Source: a virus
Strand: one strand, 5' to 3'
DNA: 30,323 bases
Virus record (IMG/VR): IMGVR_UViG_3300010412_000055
Span: 1 to 30,323 of that record
The notes below the pieces were generated by a model. It searched no databases. It had not been told where the DNA came from and saw only the letters and a program-made list of their open reading frames with translations. Position 1 is the first letter of the stretch. Each line of letters starts with the position of its first letter. This document shows, one piece after another, positions 13,168-22,922 of the stretch. A program made the translations under genes and the position numbers.

Positions 13168-14412
13168 ATGGCTAATATTTTACAAAAGGTAACAACGTTT
13201 CAAAAAAGTAATTTAGCATACCTGTTAAATTATAATGCATTTATTAGAACAGCAAATACAAGATTTGAGAATTTCCAGAACTTTACTGGAAACCTAGGAG
13301 ATTCTGTATCGTTTGATCTTCCTTACTTATTTAATGCGCAAAATTCATTGGTGATTGGCAACTTTGAGACAATTGAGCAAAGAAAGCATACGATCACCGT
13401 AGATCAATCTGTGAGCGTTCCTTATGCAGTTACAAACCAAGAGCGAGTGTTTAATCTTTCTCCTGATGAATATCTTAATACCGTTGGTAAGGGCGCTATG
13501 GCTGAGCTGTCAGTTCAAATTGAATCTGATGTTGCCTCATTGGCAGTTACAAATACTTATCGGCACTATGGCGATGGAATTAATTCGCCAAATACCTATG
13601 GAGAGCTTGCAAAAGCATTAACACAGCTTAGAAATTATGGTATGACTGCGGGTCAAACTGATTTTTATATAGCAGATACAGTCGTTAACGAAATCATTAA
13701 TACTGGATTAAATCAATTTACTATTGATAAAAATAGAAAAGATTTTAATTCTTGGATGATCGGATCTTTTGATAAATGTGATTTTTATCGATCAAATCTA
13801 CTGCCATTACATACTGCTGGAACTGTTGGTAACGCTGGTCATGATATCGTCGTTGATTCTATATCATCCGATGGAACTCAATTAAATGTTACTGTAGCAG
13901 CGGCTGTATCAGATGCAAACGCATTTAAAGAAAATGATAAATTGACATTCCAGGACGGCGTTTCAGGCGTATCGAACATTAGATTTTTAACTAGAGTTGG
14001 CCATAAAGTTTCTGCTAGCAAAGTTCAGGTTCGCGTAACAGCAGATGCCGGTACAGATGGAACAGGTAAAGCAACTTTAAATATTTACCCTGCTTTGATT
14101 TCTACATCAACAGACGCTAATAGAAATATCAGCACCCCTGTAGTAGCGAACATGAAATTAAAAGCTTTGCCAAATCATAAAGCATGTTTAATGGTTCAGG
14201 GAAAAGCTCTATATTTAGCAATGCCTAGACTGCAAGATGAAGATCCATTTAAAACTTCAAATTTTGTTGATCCTGATACTGGAGTAAGCATGAGAATGTA
14301 TTATGGTTCAAAATTTGGTGAAAACCAAAAAGGTATTGTACATGATGCTATTTGGGGTAAAACGCTGGTCGATGAATATGCTATGTCATTTATTTTGCCA
14401 GAGTCATATTAA
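13168..14412 (+). CDS. Major coat protein, P22 gp5-like
   Basis: A 414-residue coat protein of the HK97 fold, P22 type (P22 gp5 has 430). The N-terminus has an FQKSNLAYLLNYNAFIRTAN arm. Next comes the region GNLGDSVSFDLPYLF and EQRKHTITVDQSVSVPYAVT, as in coat proteins of this family. The P-domain segment IESDVASLAVTNTYRHYGDG follows. Between about residues 225 and 310 is an insertion (SDGTQLNVTVAAAVSDANAF, KENDKLTFQDGV, TGKATLNIYPALI) that corresponds to the extra I-domain of P22 coat. The end, GKTLVDEYAMSFILPESY, is intact. It assembles with the scaffold at 12404-13117. The stop overlaps the next gene by one base (TAATG). A hairpin at 13124-13160 may control its translation. Confidence 0.9.
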   Translation: MANILQKVTTFQKSNLAYLLNYNAFIRTANTRFENFQNFTGNLGDSVSFDLPYLFNAQNSLVIGNFETIEQRKHTITVDQSVSVPYAVTNQERVFNLSPDEYLNTVGKGAMAELSVQIESDVASLAVTNTYRHYGDGINSPNTYGELAKALTQLRNYGMTAGQTDFYIADTVVNEIINTGLNQFTIDKNRKDFNSWMIGSFDKCDFYRSNLLPLHTAGTVGNAGHDIVVDSISSDGTQLNVTVAAAVSDANAFKENDKLTFQDGVSGVSNIRFLTRVGHKVSASKVQVRVTADAGTDGTGKATLNIYPALISTSTDANRNISTPVVANMKLKALPNHKACLMVQGKALYLAMPRLQDEDPFKTSNFVDPDTGVSMRMYYGSKFGENQKGIVHDAIWGKTLVDEYAMSFILPESY

Positions 14413-15110
14413 TGACAACTGCTCAGCAAGTAGTAAATGATGCATGGTATTTATCTGGAATAGTTGGAAGAGGATTTCAGACAGTTGATGGCGAAAAATC
14501 TTCAGATGGATTGCGATTCTTAAATGATATTTTATTCGAAATAGAATCCACTGGAAATTTGCAACCATACTATACATTTAAAGAGGTTGATGTCCCTGTT
14601 GGGTCATCATCCTTCTTTGTTGATAATTTAATAGAATGCTCTTTAGTTACATTTGCTATTGGCACTGTTATATATACTTTAATTCCAAAAGGAATTAGAG
14701 GTTTTTATGATGATAATTATATTCAAGATATACAATCTTTGCCCTATGAATATTATGCTCAAAGACAGCCTAATGGAACATTGATTAATATTTATTTTTC
14801 TACGAATCAAGATTACAAGTTCCAAATAGCCGGAAAATTTTCAGTATCTCCATTAAAAAATACTGATGATTTGTATCAGGTTTTTGGTGGACTATATATA
14901 TCATATTTAAAATATGCGTTAGCTAAAAAAATGTGTGATTTTTATCAGCATGAATTTAGCGATCAAAATATCAGAGAACTAATTAGATTAGGGAAAATGG
15001 TTTACTCTATTTCAAGGCCAGGAAATGTCAATAGGTTCCAAAGCATATTAAATCCATCACTTTGTGTTTCTTATGGAATGGCAAACTTGGGTACAGGGTG
15101 GTATCCATGA
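14412..15110 (+). CDS. Head-tail adaptor, P22 gp4-like
   Basis: A 232-residue protein directly after the coat gene, where P22 has gp4, the first adaptor ring under the portal (166 residues there). The N-terminal segment TTAQQVVNDAWYLSGIVGRG with DGLRFLNDILFEI matches the helical core of this family. The middle is a longer beta-rich part, and the C-terminal half has LKYALAKKMCDFYQHEF, a second typical helix. It starts one base inside the coat stop, and its stop overlaps the gp10-like start as ATGA. Both suggest coupling. Confidence 0.82.
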   Translation: MTTAQQVVNDAWYLSGIVGRGFQTVDGEKSSDGLRFLNDILFEIESTGNLQPYYTFKEVDVPVGSSSFFVDNLIECSLVTFAIGTVIYTLIPKGIRGFYDDNYIQDIQSLPYEYYAQRQPNGTLINIYFSTNQDYKFQIAGKFSVSPLKNTDDLYQVFGGLYISYLKYALAKKMCDFYQHEFSDQNIRELIRLGKMVYSISRPGNVNRFQSILNPSLCVSYGMANLGTGWYP

Positions 15111-16522
15111 AAAATTTAGTAAATATAGATGTTGTTGGATCTAATACTTTTGGAAGGTATGGAAAGCAATCTTTTGCAGAGACAACAAATTTATTTATTT
15201 CTGATGGAGCATTAGTTTGCTATCCTGGATATAAAAAAGAAATAGAATTTTTAACTAATGGGAAATCGCGTGGAATTTTTAGATCGACTCGATATGATCA
15301 TCTTATTGTGGTTGTTAATAATATTGTATTCTCTGTTACAGGATCACTAGGGATCGCAACCATAGGATTTTTAGAAACTTCATTCGGTGAAGTATATATA
15401 GCAGAAAATAATAATTATGAAATAGCAATAACAGATGGCAACTATATATATTCATATAATTATAAATCTAAAAGTTTTTTAAGAAAAGAATTAGACTTTA
15501 GCCCATCATACATAACATTCCAAGATGGATATTTAATAGCTCCAGAATCAGATTCTCAAAGATGGAGACTGTCTGACTTAAATAATTCGCTAATCTGGCC
15601 TGATGATGCGCAGCACGTTGGAGAAATATCCACAAAAGCAGATATAGCAGTTGCGGCAATACAATTTAATAGACAATTATTTGTATTTGGTGAAAAAGTA
15701 ACTGAAATATGGCATAACGTTGGTTCACCACTATTTCCATATCAAAGAAACAATGCAATATCAATTGATTATGGATGTTTAAGTAAAAATACAATATCAC
15801 AGGGATTTGGTTATCTCGTTTGGCTTGCATCTAATGAGAAGTCAAATGCATCTATTGTAGTTTCTACAGGTGGACAACCAGAATTCATATCTTCAGATGG
15901 TCTTGACTTTAAAATAAGTTCTATGAATAATCCGTCTAATTCTATTGGTTTTATTTTTCAAGAATCTGGACATATATTCTACCATATAACATTTTTAGAC
16001 GACAATTATTCTTTTGTTTATGATTTAACAACAAAAAAATTATATACTACAACAAATGAAGATTTTAATTTCCATATAGCGAAAGAAGTAGTATTTTTTA
16101 ATGGCTATAATTATTTTATTTCTTTAATAGACGCATGTTTGTATAAAATGAGCGATTCATTAGAAACTTATGATTATAGATTAGGATCATCTAATAGTAA
16201 TGATTTAAATTTCGAAATACCAAGGCAGCGAATAAGTAGCCCACTAATATTTCAAAACAATAAAAGTAAAAGAGTATCTGCATTAAATATTATACAAGAG
16301 TCTGGTGCATCAGATAATGATCAGAAAATTGGTCTATCAGTTTCTTATGATGGAGGGTATGGATACTCTGACGTTGTTTTACAAAAGATTAGACAGTCCG
16401 GCTTGCGTAAAAACATGATAACTTTTGATTCATTGGGTTCTAGCAATTCTTTTTGTTTTAAATTTGAATGGTGGGGAAAATCTAGGTTTGTTGTTCTTGG
16501 CGCAACAGCGGAGATTTTTTAA
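15107..16522 (+). CDS. Tail hub, P22 gp10-like packaged-DNA stabilisation protein
   Basis: With the start at ATG 15107, overlapping the previous stop as ATGA, the protein has 471 residues, practically the same as P22 gp10 (472). A longer frame from 15062 would need an unlikely overlap. Features typical of the family are DVVGSNTFGRYGKQSFAETT near the start with FISDGALVCYPGYKK, then AAIQFNRQLFVFGEKVTEIW in the middle and many short beta strands. gp10 forms the hexameric hub beneath gp4 that plugs and stabilises the filled head. It ends TAATG with the next gene. Confidence 0.88.
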   Translation: MKNLVNIDVVGSNTFGRYGKQSFAETTNLFISDGALVCYPGYKKEIEFLTNGKSRGIFRSTRYDHLIVVVNNIVFSVTGSLGIATIGFLETSFGEVYIAENNNYEIAITDGNYIYSYNYKSKSFLRKELDFSPSYITFQDGYLIAPESDSQRWRLSDLNNSLIWPDDAQHVGEISTKADIAVAAIQFNRQLFVFGEKVTEIWHNVGSPLFPYQRNNAISIDYGCLSKNTISQGFGYLVWLASNEKSNASIVVSTGGQPEFISSDGLDFKISSMNNPSNSIGFIFQESGHIFYHITFLDDNYSFVYDLTTKKLYTTTNEDFNFHIAKEVVFFNGYNYFISLIDACLYKMSDSLETYDYRLGSSNSNDLNFEIPRQRISSPLIFQNNKSKRVSALNIIQESGASDNDQKIGLSVSYDGGYGYSDVVLQKIRQSGLRKNMITFDSLGSSNSFCFKFEWWGKSRFVVLGATAEIF

Positions 16523-16911
16523 TGGATACTCCAAATATTCCATTATCGCCCATCTCAAACAAAGATGGTAATGTTAATGATGAATGGATGTCATTTTTCA
16601 ATCTTATTATTAATAATATGCAATCTATATTAAGCAATGCAGGATACAAAATGCCAGAGCAAAGTCAAGAAACGATAGACGCAGCATTAAATAAACCTAG
16701 CAATAAGGCTGCTTTTGTATATAATAAAAACACAAAATCTATGCATGTAAATACTGAGTCAACATATAAGCCTTTAAGTACATATGAAGAATTAAGTCAA
16801 GAAGATTTTGAGTCAATAACTGAAAATGAGAGAAACGGAAGAATTATATTTAATACCAATGATGGAAAAACATACATTGGAATTAATAAAACATTTAAAC
16901 AATTACTTTAA
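16522..16911 (+). CDS. Small tail-associated protein
   Basis: A 129-residue protein at the place where P22 carries gp26, but not obviously related to it. It opens with MDTPNIPLSPISNKDGNVND and EWMSFFNLIINNMQ, the common opening of small phage tail proteins that begin with a Pro-rich segment and a Trp-containing helix. The C-terminus (NERNGRIIFNTNDGKTYIGI) resembles the short repeat that often ends tail-fibre-attachment or tail-tip proteins. The start overlaps the hub stop by one base. The gene is real by context; its role as tail plug or fibre adaptor is a guess. Confidence 0.72.
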   Translation: MDTPNIPLSPISNKDGNVNDEWMSFFNLIINNMQSILSNAGYKMPEQSQETIDAALNKPSNKAAFVYNKNTKSMHVNTESTYKPLSTYEELSQEDFESITENERNGRIIFNTNDGKTYIGINKTFKQLL

Positions 16912-16925
16912 TATAGGATTTTACT

Positions 16926-17504
16926 ATGTCAGCACAAGATTATCTAAACCAAATACCTGGTATGGCAAACTCCTATTACGGTCCATTTTCCAGGGCTTCC
17001 CTTACTGAGCACAATGATCTTTTAAATCAACTACATTCATTGCTTAGCGATCCATCAGCTTTAATAGGTAGAATTGGAAGTAAATATACGCAATCTCCAG
17101 GATATCAGAATCAGCTCAATCAATCGCTTCAGGCAGCAAATCAGGCTGCATCTGCTGGTGGAATGCTTGGAACTCCAGCAGCTCAGTACGAATCAGCAAA
17201 TATAGCAGATCAGGCTGCAAATAAAGATTATGGTGATTATTTAAGTAGAGCGCTTGGTTTATATTCAGGTGGTCTACAGGGACTTGGAAACTTAGAGCAG
17301 TCAGACTTAAATGAGAGAAATATGCTAGCAGATGACAGGATACGAAACTTGTTGAATCAGGCAAATTATGAGCAGGCAAAGGAACAGTCTAAGTCTAACT
17401 TATTTGGGGATATAATTGGGTCTGGCTTAGGAGCTCTAGGAATGGGCGGATTTGGGAAGTCAGGAGGACAATCTTTGGGCGGATATTTATTAAGTTTGTT
17501 GTAG
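16926..17504 (+). CDS. Virion ejection-type protein, small
   Basis: A 192-residue protein with AGGA before the ATG. It is rich in Ala, Gln, Asn and Gly. It contains TQSPGYQNQLNQSLQAANQA and GGMLGTPAAQYESANIADQA, patterns I associate with internal virion proteins of podoviruses. The C-terminus is Gly-rich and hydrophobic (DIIGSGLGALGMGGF). P22 has its ejection proteins gp7, gp20 and gp16 at this place in the genome. These leave the head with the DNA and form a conduit across the cell envelope. The match is by position and composition. Confidence 0.68.
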   Translation: MSAQDYLNQIPGMANSYYGPFSRASLTEHNDLLNQLHSLLSDPSALIGRIGSKYTQSPGYQNQLNQSLQAANQAASAGGMLGTPAAQYESANIADQAANKDYGDYLSRALGLYSGGLQGLGNLEQSDLNERNMLADDRIRNLLNQANYEQAKEQSKSNLFGDIIGSGLGALGMGGFGKSGGQSLGGYLLSLL

Positions 17505-17514
17505 GTTATTTATA

Positions 17515-18669
17515 ATGGTATTGCCAGTTGAACAATTTTCAGTAGGACCTTCATGGCTAAAGGAAGCCCTGGGCCAATATTCAGAAATTGGAAGAGCCAG
17601 GATTTCCCAATTATTGGCAAATAAACAATCTATGGAAAATAAAAGATATCCTGCTATTCAGGATATGATGGATAAGCTTAATCAGTTAAAAGCAAATGCA
17701 TTGCAATCACAGACTCAATATACTCAAGCACAGATTCCACAGATGAATCTACAGACGCAATTGTTAAGATATAGATTACAGCACCCAGAATTAGACGCTA
17801 AGACTCCGCTTGGAATGGCGCTTTCTTTATTTTCAAATCCCTCAGCCCAGGGTAATAATAATTCATCAAATATTCCTTCGCAGCCATCAAGTGGTTATGC
17901 TCCATCAATGAATGATGCATCTCAAGCTAGCAATCAAGGCTCAGAGAATCTTTCATATAGCTCTATTCCAAGTTCGCCACAGGAAACAAGGAATGCCTAT
18001 GAACCAGATAATTTTAAAAAATCATTAGCTAGCATTGTTTTAAATAACGAACAGATCCCAATAAATGACAATATGACTCCACAGCAAAAGCTAGTTGTTT
18101 CTTACTTGAATCAGCAAAGTGCAAAAAATGCACAGAAACAAAGATTAGCAGACTTAACAGAAAAAAAAGATGCGCTGTCGATACAGCAAGCTAAACAAAA
18201 TTTATTTAGCACTCCCGCTCAAAGAGAACTTGTTGCAAATGTTGAAATAGCAAAAAAAGTATTTAACGATAACTTATTGCCATCGGCATCTAATTTTCTT
18301 AGCTCAAGATCAAAAATGCACCCGATCGATTCTTTTAATTCATATAAAAATGTCAAACAATCTATGATTCAAATCATAGCAAATATGTTAAAGGGATCTT
18401 CTGGATCAAGAGCTGCCTCATTAATTAAATTAGAAGATAAAATCAATGGTCTTTATCCATTTTCACCAGATTCAACATGGAGGTCTGCCATTAATCAAAT
18501 TGGAAATATTTTAAACAGTGAGTCTGAAATTAGATCAAAATCAGTAAGTGATCAAGCTAAGATTGCAGGGATACCCGTAAATAAATTCCAACCCAATGTG
18601 ATAACTGACACAAGAACGCTTGGGTCAAAGACGTATATTAAAATGAATGGAAAGTGGTACGAAAAATGA
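17515..18669 (+). CDS. Virion ejection-type protein, middle
   Basis: A 384-residue protein, rich in Gln, Ser and Asn, with a helical N-terminal half (residues 20-90, many Gln), a Ser/Asn/Pro-rich linker (about 110-165), and a helical C-terminal half that ends TYIKMNGKWYEK. The linker resembles the flexible spacer often seen in proteins carried inside the capsid. It sits where P22 gp20 stands. A 10-base gap separates it from the previous gene, and it overlaps the next by ATGA. There is no signal peptide or membrane segment. Its assignment as an ejection protein is inferred. Confidence 0.66.
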   Translation: MVLPVEQFSVGPSWLKEALGQYSEIGRARISQLLANKQSMENKRYPAIQDMMDKLNQLKANALQSQTQYTQAQIPQMNLQTQLLRYRLQHPELDAKTPLGMALSLFSNPSAQGNNNSSNIPSQPSSGYAPSMNDASQASNQGSENLSYSSIPSSPQETRNAYEPDNFKKSLASIVLNNEQIPINDNMTPQQKLVVSYLNQQSAKNAQKQRLADLTEKKDALSIQQAKQNLFSTPAQRELVANVEIAKKVFNDNLLPSASNFLSSRSKMHPIDSFNSYKNVKQSMIQIIANMLKGSSGSRAASLIKLEDKINGLYPFSPDSTWRSAINQIGNILNSESEIRSKSVSDQAKIAGIPVNKFQPNVITDTRTLGSKTYIKMNGKWYEK

Positions 18670-20198
18670 AAGAAGTGACTGACCCAAATATACTATCACA
18701 GTTAGAACCTAAATATTCTAGTCATGAGATTTTAGATAAAAATACTTTATCTCAATTAAATGCACCTCCAACACTAAATGCATTTTTGAGAGGAATTTCT
18801 GGATTTTTAGAAGGGGGCGCTCAAACGGTTCAGACTGTAGAAAATTCTCCTGTGGACTTAATCAATTGGATTATTGAGAAATCAGGAAGTAAGTATCAGC
18901 TTCCTAAACTAGCTACAGCAAAAACTCAATTCCTGTCTCCAGAGAATGAGGATACGTCCGCAACACGTATTGGAAAATTTATTGGAAATCTATACGGATC
19001 TGCACCAGCATATCTTATACCAGGAATGCCTTTAGAGGGTATAGCAGGAGCAACATTAAGAGGTGCAATAGGCTCAGCTCTTAGTGCTCCAAGTGGAAAC
19101 AGACAGATAGCTGGATTGATTGGGGGTGCCTCTGGGCTAGGAGGGGAATTGGCAGGAAAGGGAATTTCTGGAGCATACTCAGGAATTAAAAATATATTAT
19201 CACCGAAAATTTCTGATTATGCGAAAACTGTAATCGATAAAGTTTTGTCTCCAGGAAGTGATTTTTTTGGGAAATTGCAAGATACATTTGGCAGAAAGTA
19301 TTCATTAGCACCACTTCAAAATGAATTTTCTGATTTATCAAAAAATGTTAAAAATCAAGAACTCTCTTCTGGTTCTGGTGTTCTAAATGGACAATATTGG
19401 AAAGATGCGGTTAATAATATTAAGGATTCTATTACCCCATCATTAAAGCAAGAAATTTCCCCATCTATGAAAAAGATTTTATCTGGTGACGCTCCTAAAT
19501 CTCCTTCTGATGCAATAAAAATATATAGAGAAATAAATAGCGGAAGCACAGCTTTAAGGAACAAGCTTACGCCTTTAAAGGATGCAATATCACAATCATT
19601 TAAAGATCTTTCAGATTCTAATGATAAGTGGAAATGGTTGTCCCCAACATTTAATGATCTTAATAAAAGATATCAACGCGAACTTATATTTTCAAAGGCA
19701 TTTGGAAGATCTGGAACAAATAATTTACTGAATGCCTCAAAAATAGGGGACAAATATTTAGAGGAAAATTCTAATGTTTTAACTGATTCAGAAAAAAATA
19801 TTGTTTCGACACTTAAGCAATTAAAAAATATTATACCAACCAGCACAGATAGAGATAGTGGAAAAATATTAGGTTTTCTATCATCACACCCACTTATTTC
19901 TGGGGCTGCCCTTGGTGGATTATTAAGTGGTGTAGGAGGGCATCTAGAAAATTTCGGTTTAGGGTTTGCAGGAGGAGCAATTTTGCCTGATCTTATTAAG
20001 GATATACCGTACAAAATAATATCTTCGAAATCAAAGCAACTTTCTGGACAAGAGCTTTCAGAATTTATTAATAACTATGCAAAACAATCATTAAATAATA
20101 ATGTTAAAAATCAACTCGCCGGATTGATTTTGAAAAAAACTATTCCAAATGTAGCGTCTAACTCTTACAGCAATATTTACGATAATAGGAATAAATAA
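18666..20198 (+). CDS. Virion ejection-type protein, large
   Basis: With ATG at 18666, overlapping the previous stop as ATGA, the protein has 510 residues. It begins KEVTDPNILSQLEP, a phrase shared by many phage proteins of this place. It has two Gly/Ala-rich hydrophobic stretches, one near residues 125-165 (LRGAIGSALSAPSG and IAGLIGGASGLGGELAGKG) and one near 405-440 (LISGAALGGLLSGVGG, GLGFAGGAILPDL). These could insert into the host membrane during DNA delivery. The rest is helical. P22 gp16 occupies the same place, but similarity at the residue level is not evident. No enzymatic motif such as a transglycosylase Glu region is visible. Confidence 0.68.
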   Translation: MKEVTDPNILSQLEPKYSSHEILDKNTLSQLNAPPTLNAFLRGISGFLEGGAQTVQTVENSPVDLINWIIEKSGSKYQLPKLATAKTQFLSPENEDTSATRIGKFIGNLYGSAPAYLIPGMPLEGIAGATLRGAIGSALSAPSGNRQIAGLIGGASGLGGELAGKGISGAYSGIKNILSPKISDYAKTVIDKVLSPGSDFFGKLQDTFGRKYSLAPLQNEFSDLSKNVKNQELSSGSGVLNGQYWKDAVNNIKDSITPSLKQEISPSMKKILSGDAPKSPSDAIKIYREINSGSTALRNKLTPLKDAISQSFKDLSDSNDKWKWLSPTFNDLNKRYQRELIFSKAFGRSGTNNLLNASKIGDKYLEENSNVLTDSEKNIVSTLKQLKNIIPTSTDRDSGKILGFLSSHPLISGAALGGLLSGVGGHLENFGLGFAGGAILPDLIKDIPYKIISSKSKQLSGQELSEFINNYAKQSLNNNVKNQLAGLILKKTIPNVASNSYSNIYDNRNK

Positions 20199-22580
20199 AT
20201 GACACAAGTATATTTTTTAGCGCCAGCTCTACAGCAAATCTTTATCAATAAAGACGATCAAACACTATTAAAAAATGGATATGTGAAATTTTATAAAGAT
20301 AACGCAAGAACAGAAGGAAAAGATGTTTATAGACAAGAAAGGTCTGGAAATGATTATATATTTGTATCTTTAGGAAGTTCCGTTGTGCTAAATGCTAGTG
20401 GTTCATTTGATGAAGCAATTTATTTTGCTCCTTTTAAACAAGTTGATGGAGAGTTACAGAAAGAAATTGAAACTTATTTCATAGAAGTATACTCTGAAGA
20501 TAATGTATTACAGCTTACAAGAGAAAACTATCCAGATATATATGATTCTTCTGGAAATGAACAATACAACAAAAATGAAAACTATATATCAAATGGTCAG
20601 TTCCTATTGCACAATAATTTCCCAAAAACAAAATCTCATGAAGAAGGTGAGTTTAGAGGAGATCCTGAGTTTTCAGCTATTGATAACAATGATAGAGCTG
20701 CTATAGGACAGGGGGGAATATATTTTGTTAGAAATAAAGATTCTTACTCAAAAGATATAATTACTTTTCAAAGGAGTCCTGATTATAGAGAAGCAATCCC
20801 ACCAGATAGAAATCCAAGATATATTTTAAATGTAAATTCACAGTCTCAGAATAATGATCAAATAAAAGACTTAAGATTTAGATTTTACAATGTACATAGA
20901 TTTGCGGGAAATGATAATTTTACATTTATATTTTCTTCTATTGGGCAACAACCTGGCACACTAAACATGTTTTTAGTTAAGAATTTTGGGTTAAATGCTC
21001 CATCAACAGAAGAATCAATATCTTTAGGATCTGTACAAATTGGCTTAAGCTGGAATAGATTTGCTATTTCATTTTCTTTTGGAAATAATAATAATAAAGA
21101 ATTATCACAAACAGATACAGATTATATAGAAGTTGCCATAAGATATCCCTTAAACACAGGATTTAACATATCAATTTCTGAAACAAGTTTATATTATGGA
21201 TCACTTACATCAAGTCAATTATTTCCATATACCGAAAATAGATCAATGGTTGAGTCTGCGTTAGGCGGAGGATTCCCAGTTCCAGACCCAAATGGGTACG
21301 ATTTATTGTTAAGCCCAATTTTGACGAAAGAGGGTTGGAAATATAATACAGGAGAAATATCAAAAATTTCTTTATTTCCAACAGAATATATACCAGACGG
21401 ATGGTTATTATGCGATGGATCACAATACTCTACTAGAGAATATAGTGATATTGGAATACCGTATAATAGATTATATTCGGTTCTTTCGAAAGGAGATCCA
21501 TTGAATTTATCTATAGGTAGATATGGAACTGGTATCCATTATAGCACAGCAATTGTAAACAAAGATAATAGCCCAGAATCAATTATTCTTTCAAATAACC
21601 TAAAAGGTGTTGTTAGTGATGTGATTGATGGATCTGTCTCCACTGGATTTACATTTTCAAATATTCATAAGGGGACTGCTGGATATAATGCAAATTGTAT
21701 TTTATGGCCAAGTGAGGGCGGAACAGAAAATTACATGTTTATGTATTTTGATCACGGACCGTCAACTCCAACACCAACTGTAGGAACATCTGGATTTTCA
21801 ATTCATGAAGGATTAGCATTTTTTAGTGCATTCATAGTATTTACAAATGCATCAACGTTAGCAGGAAAATATTGGAAATTTTCATCTAGGGCTTCTCAAA
21901 ATACACCACTTATTAGTTATTATGTGTGGTATAAGGTTGATGGCACTGGAACTGATCCTTCGATTTCTGGGGAAACAGGAATATTGGTTAACTTATTATC
22001 TACTGATGATGAAAATATTGTAAGATATAAAACTCAAAATGCAATTAATGGACTTGAAGAATGGAATATTTCTGTAGTAAGTGGTTCATCGATTGTTCAA
22101 TCTAGTTATTTTGAGTTTACGTCTAAAACTAATATTGAAATAGATGCATACTATGTATGGTATAATAAAGACTCAGAAGGCTCTAACCCTAATATTTCTG
22201 GAAAAACTGGAATAGAAGTCAAAGTAGATTCTACGGATAGTTCTTTAACTGTAGCACAAAAAACATGCCGTGCAATTAATTCAACTAATTTTTCTGTTCC
22301 AGATTTTAGAGGAAGACTGTTAAGATTTTGGAATGATAGTTCTATCTATGATGATAGCGTTAGAACAAGGAGTACGCTTATTCCTGGAATTTATGGTGAT
22401 AAGGTTGGTACTTATCAAAGAATGTGGTTGAACCATGTTAATGGACAAGCTGGATTCGCTGAGCAATTTTCATCTTATCAAGGAACGCTCGAATGGTTTA
22501 CTCAACGATCAGTTCCTAGTGAACTAACAGTACAAGAAAAAAGTGAAAATATTTCTTTGATGCCTTGCATAAAGTATTAA
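20199..22580 (+). CDS. Tail protein with split phage collar domain
   Basis: A 793-residue tail protein, starting directly after the previous stop. The N-terminal domain (residues 1-110) has NGYVKFYKDNARTEGKDVY and VLNASGSFDEAIYF, as in many tail-fibre head-binding domains. Residues about 150-370 are beta-rich. A phage tail collar domain begins at PDGWLLCDGSQYSTREY (about 397-413) and resumes at VPDFRGRLLRFWN (about 700-712). In between lie two copies of a repeat that opens YYVWYKVDGTGTDPSISGET or YYVWYNKDSEGSNPNISGKT (near 571 and 649). It is the longest protein in the genome and a strong candidate for a tail spike or fibre. P22 has the endorhamnosidase gp9 at this point, but no similar helix is visible. 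Confidence 0.85.
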   Translation: MTQVYFLAPALQQIFINKDDQTLLKNGYVKFYKDNARTEGKDVYRQERSGNDYIFVSLGSSVVLNASGSFDEAIYFAPFKQVDGELQKEIETYFIEVYSEDNVLQLTRENYPDIYDSSGNEQYNKNENYISNGQFLLHNNFPKTKSHEEGEFRGDPEFSAIDNNDRAAIGQGGIYFVRNKDSYSKDIITFQRSPDYREAIPPDRNPRYILNVNSQSQNNDQIKDLRFRFYNVHRFAGNDNFTFIFSSIGQQPGTLNMFLVKNFGLNAPSTEESISLGSVQIGLSWNRFAISFSFGNNNNKELSQTDTDYIEVAIRYPLNTGFNISISETSLYYGSLTSSQLFPYTENRSMVESALGGGFPVPDPNGYDLLLSPILTKEGWKYNTGEISKISLFPTEYIPDGWLLCDGSQYSTREYSDIGIPYNRLYSVLSKGDPLNLSIGRYGTGIHYSTAIVNKDNSPESIILSNNLKGVVSDVIDGSVSTGFTFSNIHKGTAGYNANCILWPSEGGTENYMFMYFDHGPSTPTPTVGTSGFSIHEGLAFFSAFIVFTNASTLAGKYWKFSSRASQNTPLISYYVWYKVDGTGTDPSISGETGILVNLLSTDDENIVRYKTQNAINGLEEWNISVVSGSSIVQSSYFEFTSKTNIEIDAYYVWYNKDSEGSNPNISGKTGIEVKVDSTDSSLTVAQKTCRAINSTNFSVPDFRGRLLRFWNDSSIYDDSVRTRSTLIPGIYGDKVGTYQRMWLNHVNGQAGFAEQFSSYQGTLEWFTQRSVPSELTVQEKSENISLMPCIKY

Positions 22581-22598
22581 ATTATGAGGTAATTAATT

Positions 22599-22904
22599 AT
22601 GAATAGCATGTATAAAAGTATATTATCAATAGGATTTTGGCCTAGGGTTTCTGGATCCGTTGTTTTGGATAATATAATTACAGTTGCATCTGTTGGAGAC
22701 TACCCAGGATTTGCAAAATTTATAAGATGTTCTGCACCTGGTGGTGTATTAGTAACAGGGGTAGATAATAAAAATTATTTTATTTCTAATCTTGTGGAAA
22801 ACGAGTTATTTCCATTTTTATTTAATAAAGTTTTATCCTCTGGTAATGACTGGGAAGGAAATGCGCGATCTACAACAGCAGATGGACTTCAATGGTTCTC
22901 TTAA
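22599..22904 (+). CDS. Small tail-region protein
   Basis: A 101-residue protein with GAGG before the ATG, in the tail gene cluster. It has short beta-like segments (SVVLDNIITVASVGDYPGFA and GGVLVTGVDNKNYFI) and ends TADGLQWFS. The end pattern, with a hydrophobic strand, an ASSG-like turn and a DGLxWF ending, reminds me of short proteins next to tail fibres. I do not recognise a named family. It lies 18 bases after the collar-domain gene and 18 bases before the next small gene. Confidence 0.7.
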   Translation: MNSMYKSILSIGFWPRVSGSVVLDNIITVASVGDYPGFAKFIRCSAPGGVLVTGVDNKNYFISNLVENELFPFLFNKVLSSGNDWEGNARSTTADGLQWFS

Positions 22905-22922
22905 TAATAGGAATTATATATT

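Noticed and set aside
16826-17008. A 60-codon plus-strand frame between the small tail protein and the ejection gene
   Set aside because: It overlaps both well-supported genes in another frame and has no ribosome site.
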